Shown piece after piece: positions 1 through 14,659 of a DNA stretch of 64,000 bases (within the stretch, counting starts at the first letter, position 1; every line of letters begins with the position of its first letter). Below the pieces are notes generated by a model that worked only from the letters and a program-made list of their open reading frames with translations, searched no databases and was not told the origin of the DNA. A program made the position numbers and the translations under genes. This stretch comes from Diabrotica undecimpunctata (taxonomy: Eukaryota > Arthropoda > Insecta > Coleoptera > Chrysomelidae), in contig NC_092809.1 of NCBI RefSeq assembly GCF_040954645.1, positions 85,063,025 through 85,127,024 on the forward strand, given 5' to 3'.

Positions 1-95
1 ATAATGCACGTGCTATTTCAATGCGTGTCCTAATTTCTTTTGTTTGGTCTACATCTGATGTTATCCTGTTGTTCCTCTTTTCCACCAGAAAGCGC
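1..95 (-). pseudogene. LINE reverse-transcriptase scrap, C-terminal part
   Basis: Read on the minus strand, one frame gives ITSDVDQTKEIRTRIEIARA. This matches the block after the catalytic domain of insect LINE reverse transcriptases, where a 'YLG..I..D...EI..RI..A' pattern is usual. The piece is cut by the window edge and has no other recognisable domain. A longer LINE fossil probably continues upstream. The assignment rests on family pattern only. Confidence 0.4.
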
Positions 96-149
96 CATAA
101 TCCACAATTTAAGAAATTGGGGCTGGGTCTAGTGATGCATAACGCCGTT

Positions 150-620
150 CATATAGCAATTTGTTGTCACATGTTTATAGTTTTTCAAAAAATGAACTCC
201 GATTTAAAGATTAAAACGTAAAACAAAATATAAAAACCTATTGAACCTTATTCAGAAAATTTCAGAAAAGAATAACTTTTGTGAAAGATTGTGGGACACA
301 GTCATATTTTAAGATAAAAACTTCAATTCAGAGAGTGGACATTCTTAATAAATGTATAATCTAATATGGAAGCATGTTTATGTTTTACAGACTCAGAAAG
401 CACTGAGCACACAAGTATTTATTTTTTTATGTACTAGGTCGTAAAATAAGTATACTCAAAACAAATAAATATTATCTACCAAGTATTCTACTCCACTTTA
501 ATATCAATGCATCAGATATATTATAAAGATTTCGTCGTAGTTGTAAATTAATAGGAGATAACGCCAAATGTAGAGCATATAGTGAAATCTGAATATCTTA
601 GAATAACTATATCGAGCGGG
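150..620 (+). repeat. Dispersed repeat F, copy 1
   Basis: This non-coding stretch is closely similar to 16265-16660, for example around AATGAACTCCGATTTAAAGA and the shared run ending in ATTATCTACCAAGT. In both places it lies directly upstream of family A sequence, so F may be the left part of a longer A element. No reading frame of interest is seen. Confidence 0.7.
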
Positions 621-1714
621 AACATTATTGATGAGCAAAAGGGAGACCCATCGCTGAGAAAGTGACAAAGCAATTGGCAAAAGCAAAGGGTACTTTGTAC
701 TAAAGTACCCATACTCTAAAGCATAAGCAGGTCTTTTCGTACTCTTTTAGTAAGTGATAGATTCGACCGTTACTTGATGGAAATTCATTTTATCTAACAA
801 TTAAACAGGTATGCGTTTACACGTCATATTTTGTAACTGAATAAGTTGAGGAGGGGATAACTGTTTGTCTCAAGTTGGTCATTCAGAATTATGTCTGTAT
901 TTTTTAATTTGCTAATTTCCATAGATTCTAATATTCATGGAATCTACAGATAGCTTAAGGCCTTTATTATAAATACACTTTTTTAATAATAAAAATATAT
1001 AAATAGAACCTAGAATACGCCTGTAAAAGTATGTAACCTTTGATCTCTGGGATAAACCCATCTCCTGAACAATGGTGCCGATATATGTAGGTAAAATTTT
1101 CTACACCTATTTTAACCTGTTTATTTCCTCATTATCAATATATATGAGTTGTAACCGATACCACAAACTCATTTACTTATAGAGACTATATATTGACTAT
1201 AGTTATTACTATACAAATCTGACTCGAAATATCGTCTTAAAATAACAGTAACAGCAAAGTGAAAGATTAGTCATTTTTTATGAAGTTTAAAGTAGAAGCG
1301 TTCACGAAAATTGAAGTACTAATAAGACCACCGCAATCGGGCGTACCCTGGGTAATGAATAATTAAGTAATCGTTAATTCTTAAATCACCCGTTCAATAT
1401 GTTTTTTGTTAAATCGGTGCTTTTTAGGACCAACTATTCTAATTATGTGTATAAATATTATCTAGAGTATATAGACAGATATATGAGTATATCTAGAGAT
1501 AAAGACACTCCACTTTACATAAAAACTTATAATGAGAGAAAACAAAACCAGTCAGCTGAGAGAACCTTTTAACGATGTTGAGCTTGGATCCGCTATCCAC
1601 GTATATAATGAACAATATTACGGCTCCTGGCTGAGGATCTGAGCACAAAACTATAAAATTTGAACTAAAAATACAACAATGGCTAATATCCAAAGTCTTT
1701 AGACAAGCAAAGCA

Positions 1715-2460
1715 AAGACAAAGTTGTTGCCTTGCTTAAACCTGGCAAAAACTCCAACGACCACAAAAGCTATCGGCCAATATATCTATTTATTTTGTCA
1801 GCTATACAGAATACTTCTGTACATGATCCTTAATATAAACCGATAATAGAAGAAAAACTCAAATTAAAAGACAAAAGTGGCTATATATGACAGGTTAGAT
1901 CATATATGTCACAAATACTAAATCTTGCCCAACACAGCGAAGAGAAGTACGAAAAATATCAGGTATAAGGAGTGGTATTTGTTAATCTAAATGCCGTTTA
2001 TAAATAGTTATTTAAATAACTTATAAAATATTTAGTTATAAATTAGTCAGCCAAATTCAGGGAATATTAAGACTCACATCCATACATAAGCTCTACAATA
2101 TCGTAGCTATCAATCCACCTAATATCCGAAGATAAGTAGCTACAGAGCAAAAAAAACAAAGTCCAGATTCGTGACATCCACTCCACGAATACCAGCCTAT
2201 TTTATGACTAGAATCAAGGAAAAACTGGCTATATCAACACATCTGCAAGATATACAAACAAAAATAAGCTGCTCCTCTCCATCTGATCCCTCGAACGGAA
2301 CTTCCTTATGGTAGTTATCTTCCTTAAATCTGCCAGGAGGACTCTTGCCTGCAAACACCGGTTAACTTATGTGCATGTGGGGTGGTACAAGACTTATCAC
2401 ACTTTCTTAGTTAACTTTACCGTTCAAATCGCTCTTTTTGAAGGGACAAGGTTTATTTAT
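1715..2460 (+). pseudogene. Jockey-like LINE reverse transcriptase fossil in A copy 1
   Basis: The frame opens with a 'LLKPGKNSNDHKSYRPI'-like block, typical of the start of Jockey-group reverse transcriptases. After an internal deletion come C-terminal blocks ending in a 'TPVNLCACGVVQD'-like stretch. Stops and frameshifts are frequent. The catalytic FADD region is missing in this copy. It is a passenger of repeat A and cannot encode a working enzyme. Confidence 0.6.
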
Positions 2461-3325
2461 GTGAACTGAACATGTAAAGTGCAGTCAATAAGCTATTAAT
2501 TATAAAGATTATTGCAAATTTGACACTAACTCCACTTATATTGATTACATATTACTCCTCAATACGAGATAAAACATTCAGAAATATGTAATATTGGTGA
2601 AGTGGTATAATTCATGTTAGAAAAATTAATCATTCTTCCCTTTTTTGTGCACTACTACCCATTTTAACAAAAAAATATCTATTTTAGCACTTAAATATTT
2701 ATTTTGAGATAACCTTCTATCCAGAATTAAAAAATAGAATAATAAGAAATAGAATCCAGAAAAAAATAAAATAATAAAATAGAAGAAATAAAATAATAAA
2801 AAAGCTGTATATAAGATATGATGAAACAATAAAAGAAGTTCTTATTAACCGGATTCTTAAATAAAACGTATAAAGACATACTCACGTTAACAAAATACAT
2901 TAGGAAATTTTCGCATATGAAAAAACACATCCAACTTGGTAATGAAATCCTTTTGTATCTATAAATCTATTTTTAGAAAAGCACGTACCTACCAAAAACA
3001 GGTATTTGGTAGTACACATAGCTGTTACATACTGTAATGCGTATGAATGATAACAAAAGTAAGGAGTCTATATGAACCGTTTAGAATATACGCTGGAAAT
3101 AAACGGCTTAATCCCATAGTTGCCAAACTATCAGAGCTTACTTAAACCGATATACGTATGGTTCCAATATACACGGAACAAGATCTGAACGACCCCTATA
3201 ATATATACACGTGAACTAAGCGATATACATTCATGATACAGGGGTACTTAGGGGCTCCACAAAATTTTTAAAAATTGTGAAACTATACATGTTGACGAAT
3301 CGACAGAGCCAATATTATGGAATGG

Positions 3326-3375
3326 TCAAGTGAGCTCCGTATATCGGTGGCCACTTGACCACGGAGCTCACTTGA
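3326..3375. other. Terminal hairpin of family A
   Basis: A perfect 15-bp inverted repeat: TCAAGTGAGCTCCGT (3326-3340) and ACGGAGCTCACTTGA (3361-3375), with a 20-base loop. It sits about 40 bases inside the end next to the TA array. Equivalent hairpins occur at 10443-10492, 22605-22654, 24889-24935 and 56136-56173, some with mismatches. A subterminal protein-binding palindrome or a Helitron-type end hairpin would both fit. Confidence 0.7.
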
Positions 3376-3414
3376 ACCTGAATTTTAACATGGGTGGAGA
3401 CCACTTTATGCCGT

Positions 3415-3416
<2 letters not shown>

Positions 3417-3510
<94 letters not shown>
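3417..3510. repeat. (TA)n microsatellite
   Basis: Pure AT/TA dinucleotide run between the right end of A copy 1 and the left TIR of the transposon at 3511. Confidence 0.97.
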
Positions 3511-3512
<2 letters not shown>

Positions 3513-3644
3513 GTGATTCTCACAATACGGTTAATTTCAAAAATTGGTTACTCGAATAAAAATTATTTTTGGAAAACGCTGAAAAGTCGCATAGAGATAA
3601 CTTTGTTAATGTAGAATATTATGAGCAGCGCTTAATTAAAAGTT

Positions 3645-3955
3645 TTTTACACATGAGCACATGTTAATTAATAACATGCCCATGTGAATGAGCTCTAAAA
3701 TAATACTTTAAGGTCGTGATTAATATTTTAATGTCCAGAAATAAATTACAAATAATTGCAAATATGAAAAAACAACAAAATATATGTGAAATTTAGCAAA
3801 CAAACCTTTTTATACATGAGCACATGTTAATTAATAACATGCCCATGTGAATGAGATAACATGTCCATGTGAATGAGATCTTGTCTAGAATAGAATAATA
3901 TTTTAAGGTCGTGATTAATCTTTTAATTTCCAGAAATAAATTACAAATAATTCTT
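3645..3955. repeat. Tandem duplication with palindromic cores in the 3511-5922 transposon
   Basis: Two copies of about 140-165 bp, near 3645-3780 and 3808-3955, share ACATGAGCACATGTTAATTA followed by TAACATGCCCATGTGAATGA and then a common run containing AAGGTCGTGATTAAT. The first part is an imperfect palindrome (ACATG..CATGTTA against TAACATG..CATGT). A third partial core lies at 3857-3878. Such subterminal repeats often serve as transposase-binding sites; that role is inferred here. Confidence 0.6.
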
Positions 3956-3970
3956 CATATCTATTTTTCT

Positions 3971-5555
3971 TTATTGCTTTATTTCTTCATTTCCATATTT
4001 ACAGTTATAATTCTCTGCAAAATCTATATGGAATACTATTTCTTCTTTAGACAATTTATTTTTCAGAGATTTTAAGAAAGAGTATTGGTGAGTAATATTT
4101 AAACAATGATTTAATATTTTCGGCAGGTTTTTGTTCAATAAAACAATTGTGCCTAAAATAGTCGACAAAATTGTTTCCTTTGCTGTTAGTTGAACAGTAA
4201 TTTCCTTTTTTGTTTTACTACTAATTCTATTTTCCTTTTTTACTACCTACCTATTGATAATAAAATATCTCTGTTTCCCATGTATTATTTTCAACATTAA
4301 ACTCTAATTTTTGTGTAATACATCTTGCAGAACTTCGCATTAAACACTTTTCAGAGTATTTGTTACAACACAATGTTCTTAACACTTCATCTAAATTTCT
4401 TTGTTTTAAAATACGATTTTTGTGTAAAGTTTTTATAAAAAAACTAAAATTTGCATGAGGAACACAAAGGCATGTGTCCCTGTTCGATACCTTTGGTGGA
4501 ACAACCCAGAAAGGACGCATCTTACAAAAAGCTGGGTATGAGATTGTAATGCTATGTTTTTCTTTAAAACGCTCATATAATACCTTCAATATATCATTTA
4601 AATAACGTCTTTGCTTTTTTATTGCCGTTCTTGGTAATAGTTTCCTTTTTACCAGGGCACTGTCTTGAAACTTCGTCATCAGTGAAAAATTTATGCACAG
4701 TGCGCCTTATTAATCCAAATTTATCAACTTTTTACGGGTGTATTCTGTCAATCCTGACTTCTTTAAAGCAGTGGTACTCATTTTGTATGAAAGGAAACTG
4801 TTTGCATATTTAAGTAATTTATATTTTTTTAATAGTTTACCTTTGATTACTTTCGAAAATTTCTGTTTCGACTTTCTACCTTTTATTTCAATCAAATTTT
4901 CACTAAGTTCCTTTGTAAGGACTTCTCCAAATAAAATTTTTCTTCTTATTTCTTCTGTAACTTTATAACCCTTTAACATCTTATCGACTTCGGTTTTAGG
5001 TGAGCTCGCTTTAAGTGAAGTTAGTTGATTTTTTGTACGGAAATATTTACATTTATATCTCGACAAAGCCGTGCATAAATTTTTGTTTTCTGATTTTAAT
5101 TTTTGAATATCTCGGTAGCATTTTGCTCTGTCCTTTCTAAGAACTTTTCGACCTTGTAATTTTTGTCGACTAACTTCGACACTATTAGTCGTAGTTTCAC
5201 TTTCATTGTGATTTTCAACTCTTAGAAATTGAAGTGGTGTCGAATTACGATAAGTTAGATCCATCACACTCTTTGGTGTTTCATTCATAATTTTTTCCAA
5301 TAACTTTTTCTTTGCTTGATATCGTTTAGAGTTCTCCCTCCAGTTTTTTCTTCTGCTTCTTTTTTCTCTCAACGAAATTTGACTGATTAGTTTTATTGTT
5401 CCATTCGCCTTATTCCTTTCGTATCTCTCATGTTACATTTCTTTATGGACCGCTAGCCTGACAGGATCATTTTTAATTTTTTGTCTGCGCTTTTTTTCAC
5501 ATTCTCTTTTTCTTTGCAGTCTTTCTTCCTCAGACATTCCTTTTCTTCGAGACAT
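3971..5555 (-). pseudogene. Broken transposase-like gene with CxCxxH motif, family unassigned
   Basis: On the minus strand a frame starts at the ATG at 5555 (MSRRKGMSEEERLQRKRECE) and reads through a highly basic, partly coiled-coil-like N-terminus with one stop near 5430. The long middle part is 5372-4710, a second part is 4679-4251, and a third is 4168-3971. Single-base frameshifts separate the first two, near 4725 and in the A-rich run near 4620. Visible blocks are RPFWVVPPKVSNRDTCLCVPH, giving a CxCxxH candidate zinc site with a later CC..C cluster, and FHIDFAENYNCKY near the end. I recall similar proteins as uncharacterised, recurring ORFs in insect genomes; that is memory, not a search. 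The bracketing TIRs suggest it is the transposase, with the D of DFAENY a candidate catalytic residue. Confidence 0.55.
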
Positions 5556-5919
5556 TTTCGTTTCTACTGTTGTTCTGTGTAAAATAAAAAAAAAACTAGC
5601 ATATTTGTTCATTTGCGTGGATACTTATCATTAACATGGTTAAAATCTACCCATTTAATGAGTTTTCAAAACGTCCACGTTAATGAGAATTTAAAATCAA
5701 ATATCCTGGTGGTCAAAAATCGGTGGTTTGGTTTTTATAACTAATGATTTATAAGTAATAATATAACTAAGTTTAAATAACTAATATTTGAATAAAATTT
5801 TATATGAAACTAATAGATCTCGTTCTTGCCGAAGTTACAACAAAAATTTTATAGGAAGATATTTGAATGTTTTTAAAAAAACTTACGGTTACACGAAATA
5901 TCCCTTATTGGGAGAATCA

Positions 5920-5922
<3 letters not shown>

Positions 5923-6007
<85 letters not shown>
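5923..6007. repeat. (TA)n microsatellite
   Basis: TA run directly after the right TIR of the 3511-5922 transposon and before element G1. Confidence 0.97.
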
Positions 6008-6010
<3 letters not shown>

Positions 6011-7336
6011 GTTATGATTGTTTATTTTGAGTTCAAACTTAGTTTATTGAGCCAATAAAAAAATTCTAACACATCTGTTATCAAAAATAAAATAATCCTT
6101 ATATTACCTGTGTTCGATGGATTCAAAAGATTTTCTAGTTGTCTTTTATCGGGATAGAGAAGAAAGGATAATAATACAAATATATTATATTACAAAGATT
6201 TACGTTTCTTTATTTTATATGAACGAATAAAACAATTATTAAATTCTGTCGTTATCTTATCAATCAGCATACAAGAAAATAAATCAAATTATTATGATAA
6301 TAAGATTATAAAGCTACATACATTTATATTACGTGAAAAACCAATTTTACTTAAAATTTTCTTTACTTGAAAAAGAGAAACCACAAAACTTTAAACTTTT
6401 GATTAGCCTAACAAAACCTCAGTTCTTAAATTCGAATGCTAATGACCATGATGTCGAAACGATCCTTCACAGATATAAAATTCAATTGTACAAACACTTA
6501 CAGTTTATTTTCTTCTTGAGTTGTATGTTGGAACATACCCAGAAAAGTCCAGTCTCCTCAAAGATGTGATCTCCCCTTTTTGGCACCTCGGCTCCTTCTT
6601 TACGTCTCTGCAAACCTCCTTCAGACTACACAAAAAACACCTGATTCACTTCTCCAAACTCCGCTACTTATTTATGACACCAGGACCTCCTTTTGTCAAC
6701 TTGATGCCGTAAGAATACTTTCACATATACTTTATAAAATGCCCACGGTAGATACAAGGACCTCTTTTAATCTACTTGTTATCTCCTTCTTCAAACTATT
6801 CACTTCATTTCGTTACGCCGGTATCCAAACTCACGAACCACACCCTATCTTAAGACACACGACTGTTTCCTTTCGATGACCAAAATATGACTGACTTGTC
6901 CTCTCTCATCATCGACTCCCCAAATTCCCATTTAAAAACGACCATCCAATCAAAAAGCTTAAATTGTGTTTACTATGATTTTGGAAAAGCCTAATTTCGG
7001 TTTCAGAGAAAACTAAATAGCTTACTTTAAAATTGGTTTTTTTTAATACATCATTTATACATATTTCAAAAGATTAGAATATGGTCATTTAATACTCGAC
7101 TCTACAAACAATGAAAAGATTAACTTCAGGTAAAATGTCTTCTAATTCTAAACAAAGGTTTTTTGATAATTTTGTTTGCAACGGAAAAAAGGTCGTTTGC
7201 CAAACAAATTTCTATTCTTATCTATACTAAATCTTATCTTAAATTACTATATACAATTTGTCTATATTGATATCTTGAAATTTTATTTCGATGGATATTT
7301 TTATTTATTTTTCTTTGGTTGGGAAAGAAGAAACAT

Positions 7337-7341
<5 letters not shown>
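6008..7341. mobile_element. Non-autonomous element G1 with TTGTTATG ends
   Basis: The left end reads ATTGTTATGATTG and the right end, on the minus strand, ATTGTTATGTTTC. Both abut (TA)n arrays. Element G2 (22790-24197) has the matching ends TTATTGTGATAT and TTGTTATGATAT. The interior includes a relatively GC-richer part near 6530-6890 with repeated CTCCTTC-type motifs and no coding sequence I recognise. The short shared ends and TA flanks suggest a non-autonomous DNA transposon. Confidence 0.5.

Positions 7342-7426
<85 letters not shown>
7342..7426. repeat. (TA)n microsatellite
   Basis: TA run at the right end of G1. The following bases, 7427-7690, hold no feature I can identify. Confidence 0.97.
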
Positions 7427-7428
<2 letters not shown>

Positions 7429-7694
7429 GTAACGATGTTAGGAGTAGAGTTTAGTTAATAAGATATATTCGTGCTGTAAACTTATAAATAAATATATTTA
7501 ACTCAAATTTGGGAATGCCAAAAGTCCTTTTTTTAAAAAGAATTTATTAGAGCTAAAACGACTAATTACAATAAAATCAGATTCTAAAACTGAATAAAAT
7601 ATTAGTTAAAATAAAACATATACATTTGCAATTATACAATTCACAACATTACGAAACATAGCGTCAGCACTCCTAAGTTCAATGTCTTTGACAA

Positions 7695-7746
7695 TGTCAG
7701 CACTCCTGAATAGCTATGATGATTGCCGACCTCCGCCGCGGAGATG
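7695..7746 (+). pseudogene. LINE 3' end scrap
   Basis: A short frame reads AMMIADLRRGDGT then stop, followed by GAAGAAGAAGAA. This is the typical C-terminus and triplet tail of one insect LINE family also represented at 40900-41285 and 45484-45735. Just upstream, TCAGCACTCCT occurs twice. Only the tail is present. Confidence 0.45.
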
Positions 7747-7769
7747 GCACTTGAAGAAGAAGAATCAGT

Positions 7770-10532
7770 TGTACCCTGGGTAATAAATAATTAATTAATC
7801 GGCTAATCAGAATCACCCATTCAATATGATTTTTGTCAAATCGGTCCTTTTTAAGATCAATTATTCTAATTATGTCTATAAATATTAAGGGCATATCTAG
7901 AGATAAAGACACTTTACTTTACTTAACCTTATTAGACATATGCGCTTAGCACAAATGTGACGTATTTCTAGTGCAGAAAATACATAGAGTCCAAAAAATA
8001 GTGTATTTGGTATTAAGCTGATCGCTGAAAATCACATAATAAATGTGAAAGTGCTATCTCTGCCGGCAAAGAAGCAAAGAGAAACTTAAAATGAGAGAGG
8101 ACAAAACCAGTCAGCTGAAGGAACCTTTTAACGATGTTGAGCTTGGATCCACTATCTACGTATATAATAAAGAATAGTACGGCACTGACTGAAGATCTGA
8201 GCACAAAGCTTATTATAAAATTTGGACAAAAATACAACAGTTACTGATATCCAAAGTCTGCAGACAAACAAAGCAAAGACAAAGTTGTTGCCTTGCTTAA
8301 ACCTGGCAAAAACTCCAACGACCACAAAAGCTATCGGTCAATATATTTATTTTGCTTAACAAAATACTCCTCAAGAGGTAAAACAGAAGAAAAACTCAAA
8401 TTAAAAGACAAAAGTTACTACAGACAGGGAAGATCATGTACCTCACAAATACTAAATCTTGCCCAACACAGCAAAGATGGGTACGAAAGATATCAGTTAT
8501 GAGGAGTGGTATTTGTCAATCTAAGCAGAAATTTGCAGCTTACACCTTAAATAAGAGGGCATTTTTTCAAAATCTATATGATATCTCCTTAGGTAATAAA
8601 CTTACTTGTTTTACTAGCGTATGCCTACACAACAGAAGATTTTTGGTATTTCTCAATGGTAAGAATAGCAGATGGAGAACGCAGAAGAACGGTCTCCTTT
8701 GGGGTAGCGTAATGGCACCTACACTGTATAGAATGTACACAAACCATCAACCCATACCAGTAAATACTAGGACTTTTATTATGTATACGACACATCTATT
8801 ATTGCACAACCAAAAACTTTTGTTGCTGAAGTGGAGAAAAATCTAAATCATGCTTTAAACACAATAAAAATAGACTATAAATCATTTTTAAGCCAAACCC
8901 CGTAAAAACTCAAGTGTGCTACTTTAATGTCCCCAACACAGACGTTTTCACAAATCTGAACATCCAATAGTGTCATGTAATCCTTATACTCTGGACTTGC
9001 TATAAATATCTTGAAGATAGTTTGTATTACACTTAGTCATTCACAGAACTTTGTTTAAAACTAAAAGGCACACTGAGGACCAGAAGTATTATTCTACGCA
9101 AACTTGTCAGCTAAAAATGAGAAGCACATCATTCCACCCTTAAAACGTAAACGCTTGCATTCTATGCTTCTGCTGCCGAATATACCTTGCCAGTATGAAT
9201 GAACACATACTTAACTCGTAGATTAAGCTATAAATTAGTCATCCAAATTCAGCGGATATTAAGACTCACATCCATACATAAGCTCTACAATATCGTAGCT
9301 ACCAAGACACCTAATATTCGAAGATAAGTAGCTAAGGAACGAAAGAAACAAAATCTAGATTCGCAACATGTACTCCACGAATACAAGCCCATTTTATGAC
9401 TAAAATCGGGAAAAAACTGGCCAGATCAACACGTGTGTAAGATATACCAAAAAAAAAGCTAATCCTCGCCATTTGAACCCTCGGGAGAACTCTTGCCTGC
9501 AAACACCGGTTAACTTGTGTGAATGTGGGGTGGTAAAAGATTCTTCAGACCTTCTTAGTTTACTTTGCCATTTAAATTGCTCTTTTCTGAAGGGACAAGG
9601 TTTAATTATTTAAACTGAACATGTAGAGTACAGTCAGTAAGCTATTGCTTATAAAAATCATTGCAAATTGGACACTAACTCCACTTATATTGATTAGATA
9701 TTACCCCTTACCATTCAGAAGTATGTAACATTGGTAAAGTGATATATTCTGGCTAGATAAATTAAGCATTCTTTCATTTTGTGCGGACTACTATCCATTT
9801 TTACACAAAAATATCTATTTTAGCACTTAAATATTTATTTTAACATAACCTATCCAGAATTATATGTAGTATACAAACAAAACCAGAAATAAAATAATAA
9901 AGAAGCTACAAGATATCGTAAAACAATAGATGGATGAAATAAATCAAGTTCATATTAATCGGATTCTTAAATAAAACGTATAAAGACATACTGACGTTAA
10001 CAAAATGCATTAGGAAATTTCCGCATATGAAAAAAACATCCAACTTGGTAACGAAATCCTTTTGTATCTATAAAGCTATTTTTAGAAAAGCACGTACCTA
10101 CCAAAAACAGGTATTTGGTAGTAGACATATCTATTACATACTGTAATGCGTATGAATGATAACAAAAATAAGGACTAAGGAGTCCGTATGAACCGTTTAG
10201 AATATACGCTGAAAATATACGGCTTAATCGCATAGTTGCCAAACTATCAGAGCTTACTTAAACCGATATACTTACGGTTCCAATATACAGTGAAAAAGAC
10301 CTGAACGACCCCTATAATATATACACGTGAACTAAGCGATATACATTTATGATACAGGGGTACTTATGAACTCTACAAAATTTTTAAAAAATTATGAAAC
10401 TATACATGTTAACGAATCGACACAGCCAATATTATGGAATGGTCAAGTGAGCTCCGTATATCGGTGTCCACTTCACCGCGGAGCTCACTTGAACCTTAAT
10501 TTTAACATGGGCGGAGTTTACTTTATGCCGTA

Positions 10533-10536
<4 letters not shown>
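7770..10536 (+). repeat. Family A composite repeat, copy 2
   Basis: Collinear with copy 1 from about 1341 to its right end, so it is shorter on the left. It carries the least damaged Jockey-like remnant (8275-9590) and ends in the same hairpin (10443-10492) before a TA array. Confidence 0.75.
8275..9590 (+). pseudogene. Jockey-like LINE reverse transcriptase fossil in A copy 2
   Basis: Several frames together show the normal order: LLKPGKNSNDHKSYR near 8290, a YRQGRSCTSQILNLAQH block, then YDISLGNKL, NRRFLVFLNGKNSRW, and GSVMAPTLYRMYTN with VNTRTFIMYT, where YADD-type residues are expected but not preserved. Later blocks run to about 9590. Frameshifts and stops interrupt every domain. The order and wording match insect Jockey-group reverse transcriptases; the gene is dead. 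Confidence 0.65.
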
Positions 10537-10597
<61 letters not shown>

Positions 10598-10598
10598 T
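10537..10598. repeat. (TA)n microsatellite
   Basis: TA run with one TATGTATA interruption between A copy 2 and PLE copy 1. The ATG at 10584 lies inside it. Confidence 0.95.
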
Positions 10599-14105
<3,507 letters not shown>

Positions 14106-14109
14106 TTCA

Positions 14110-14265
14110 ATATCCCACTATGGATTTGTTTTATAGACTATCGTAAAGCGTTCCACAGAGTCAAATGGATACACTTATGACTGATACTAAAAGAATTAGG
14201 TGTACAACACCACCTAATTTTGCTTATAACTGAACTGTACGAACACACTACTAGACCATTTAAAC
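14110..14265 (+). pseudogene. LINE reverse transcriptase fossil
   Basis: One frame reads ICFIDYRKAFHRVKW, then LKELGVQHHLILLITELYEH. This is the 'F.DY.KAFD.V' catalytic block A and following helix of a LINE reverse transcriptase; the catalytic D of KAFD is H here. Nothing else of the element is recognisable. From 14270 to 14655 I see only AT-rich sequence with a small GC-rich spot near 14600-14635. Confidence 0.55.
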
Positions 14266-14659
14266 TAACATTAAAAGAAGATTGAAAATCAAAACGAAAT
14301 ATAAGTATCTGGGAAAAATTTCTCAAACGATATTAATATTAAAAGGGACTTTAAAGAGCATCTGCCAAAGCATGCTAAACCTTAAGGCGACTAAACCACA
14401 CAAAATGATTATTTGAGAAAAATTATAGCTCGTTCCAGAAAGAATTGTAATATAACATTAATGTAGATTAAGAAGAAACGCTGAAGAAAAAAACAGTAGC
14501 GGTTAGCCTAAATAAAGAAAGGCAAAAAGAAGATGTAATTTGATGTTTTGAAAAATCTGATCCGAAAACTGTATGAAAAACATTTCATAGTATAGACATC
14601 GAGCGCGGCGATGCCTCTGCCGTCTGGCGGCCTATATCGACTTTTACTACCATTTGACC

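Larger units (their letters stand above)
600..3416 (+). repeat. Family A composite repeat, copy 1
   Basis: A 2.8 kb repeat found again at 7770-10536, 20100-22695, 24845-29160 (inverted) and 56093-58800 (inverted), with a fragment at 35045-36105. Order: about 1.1 kb non-coding, a decayed Jockey-like reverse transcriptase, about 0.9 kb non-coding, a terminal hairpin, then (TA)n. The right end reads ...ATGCCGTAGAT before the TA run. The LINE remnant is collinear in all copies, so either the unit moved after the LINE landed in it or the copies are segmental duplications. No intact transposase is visible. Confidence 0.75.
3511..5922 (-). mobile_element. DNA transposon with about 20-bp TIRs, superfamily unassigned
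   Basis: The ends are imperfect inverted repeats: left GGGTGATTCTCACAATACGG (3511-3530); right, read inward on the minus strand, GGCTGATTCTCCCAATAAGG (5903-5922). They match at 17 of 20 positions. Both ends abut (TA)n arrays, consistent with insertion into a TA microsatellite or a TA target duplication. The body, 2412 bp, carries one broken gene on the minus strand (3971-5555) and a tandem subterminal duplication at 3645-3955. A GG-type terminus occurs in superfamilies such as Kolobok and Sola, but I cannot assign it from sequence alone. Confidence 0.72.

Noticed and set aside
2626..2930. Hydrophobic Phe/Tyr/Leu-rich frames that look like membrane proteins
   Set aside because: They arise from AT-rich repeat A sequence; other A copies do not keep the frame.
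10584..10586. ATG at 10584 as the true PLE start
   Set aside because: It lies in the TA array and the first residues are repeat-derived; PLE proteins normally begin well upstream of this region.
14590..14640. GC-rich spot as a host promoter
   Set aside because: Too short and not followed by any coding exon; similar GC spots occur at element ends elsewhere in the window.
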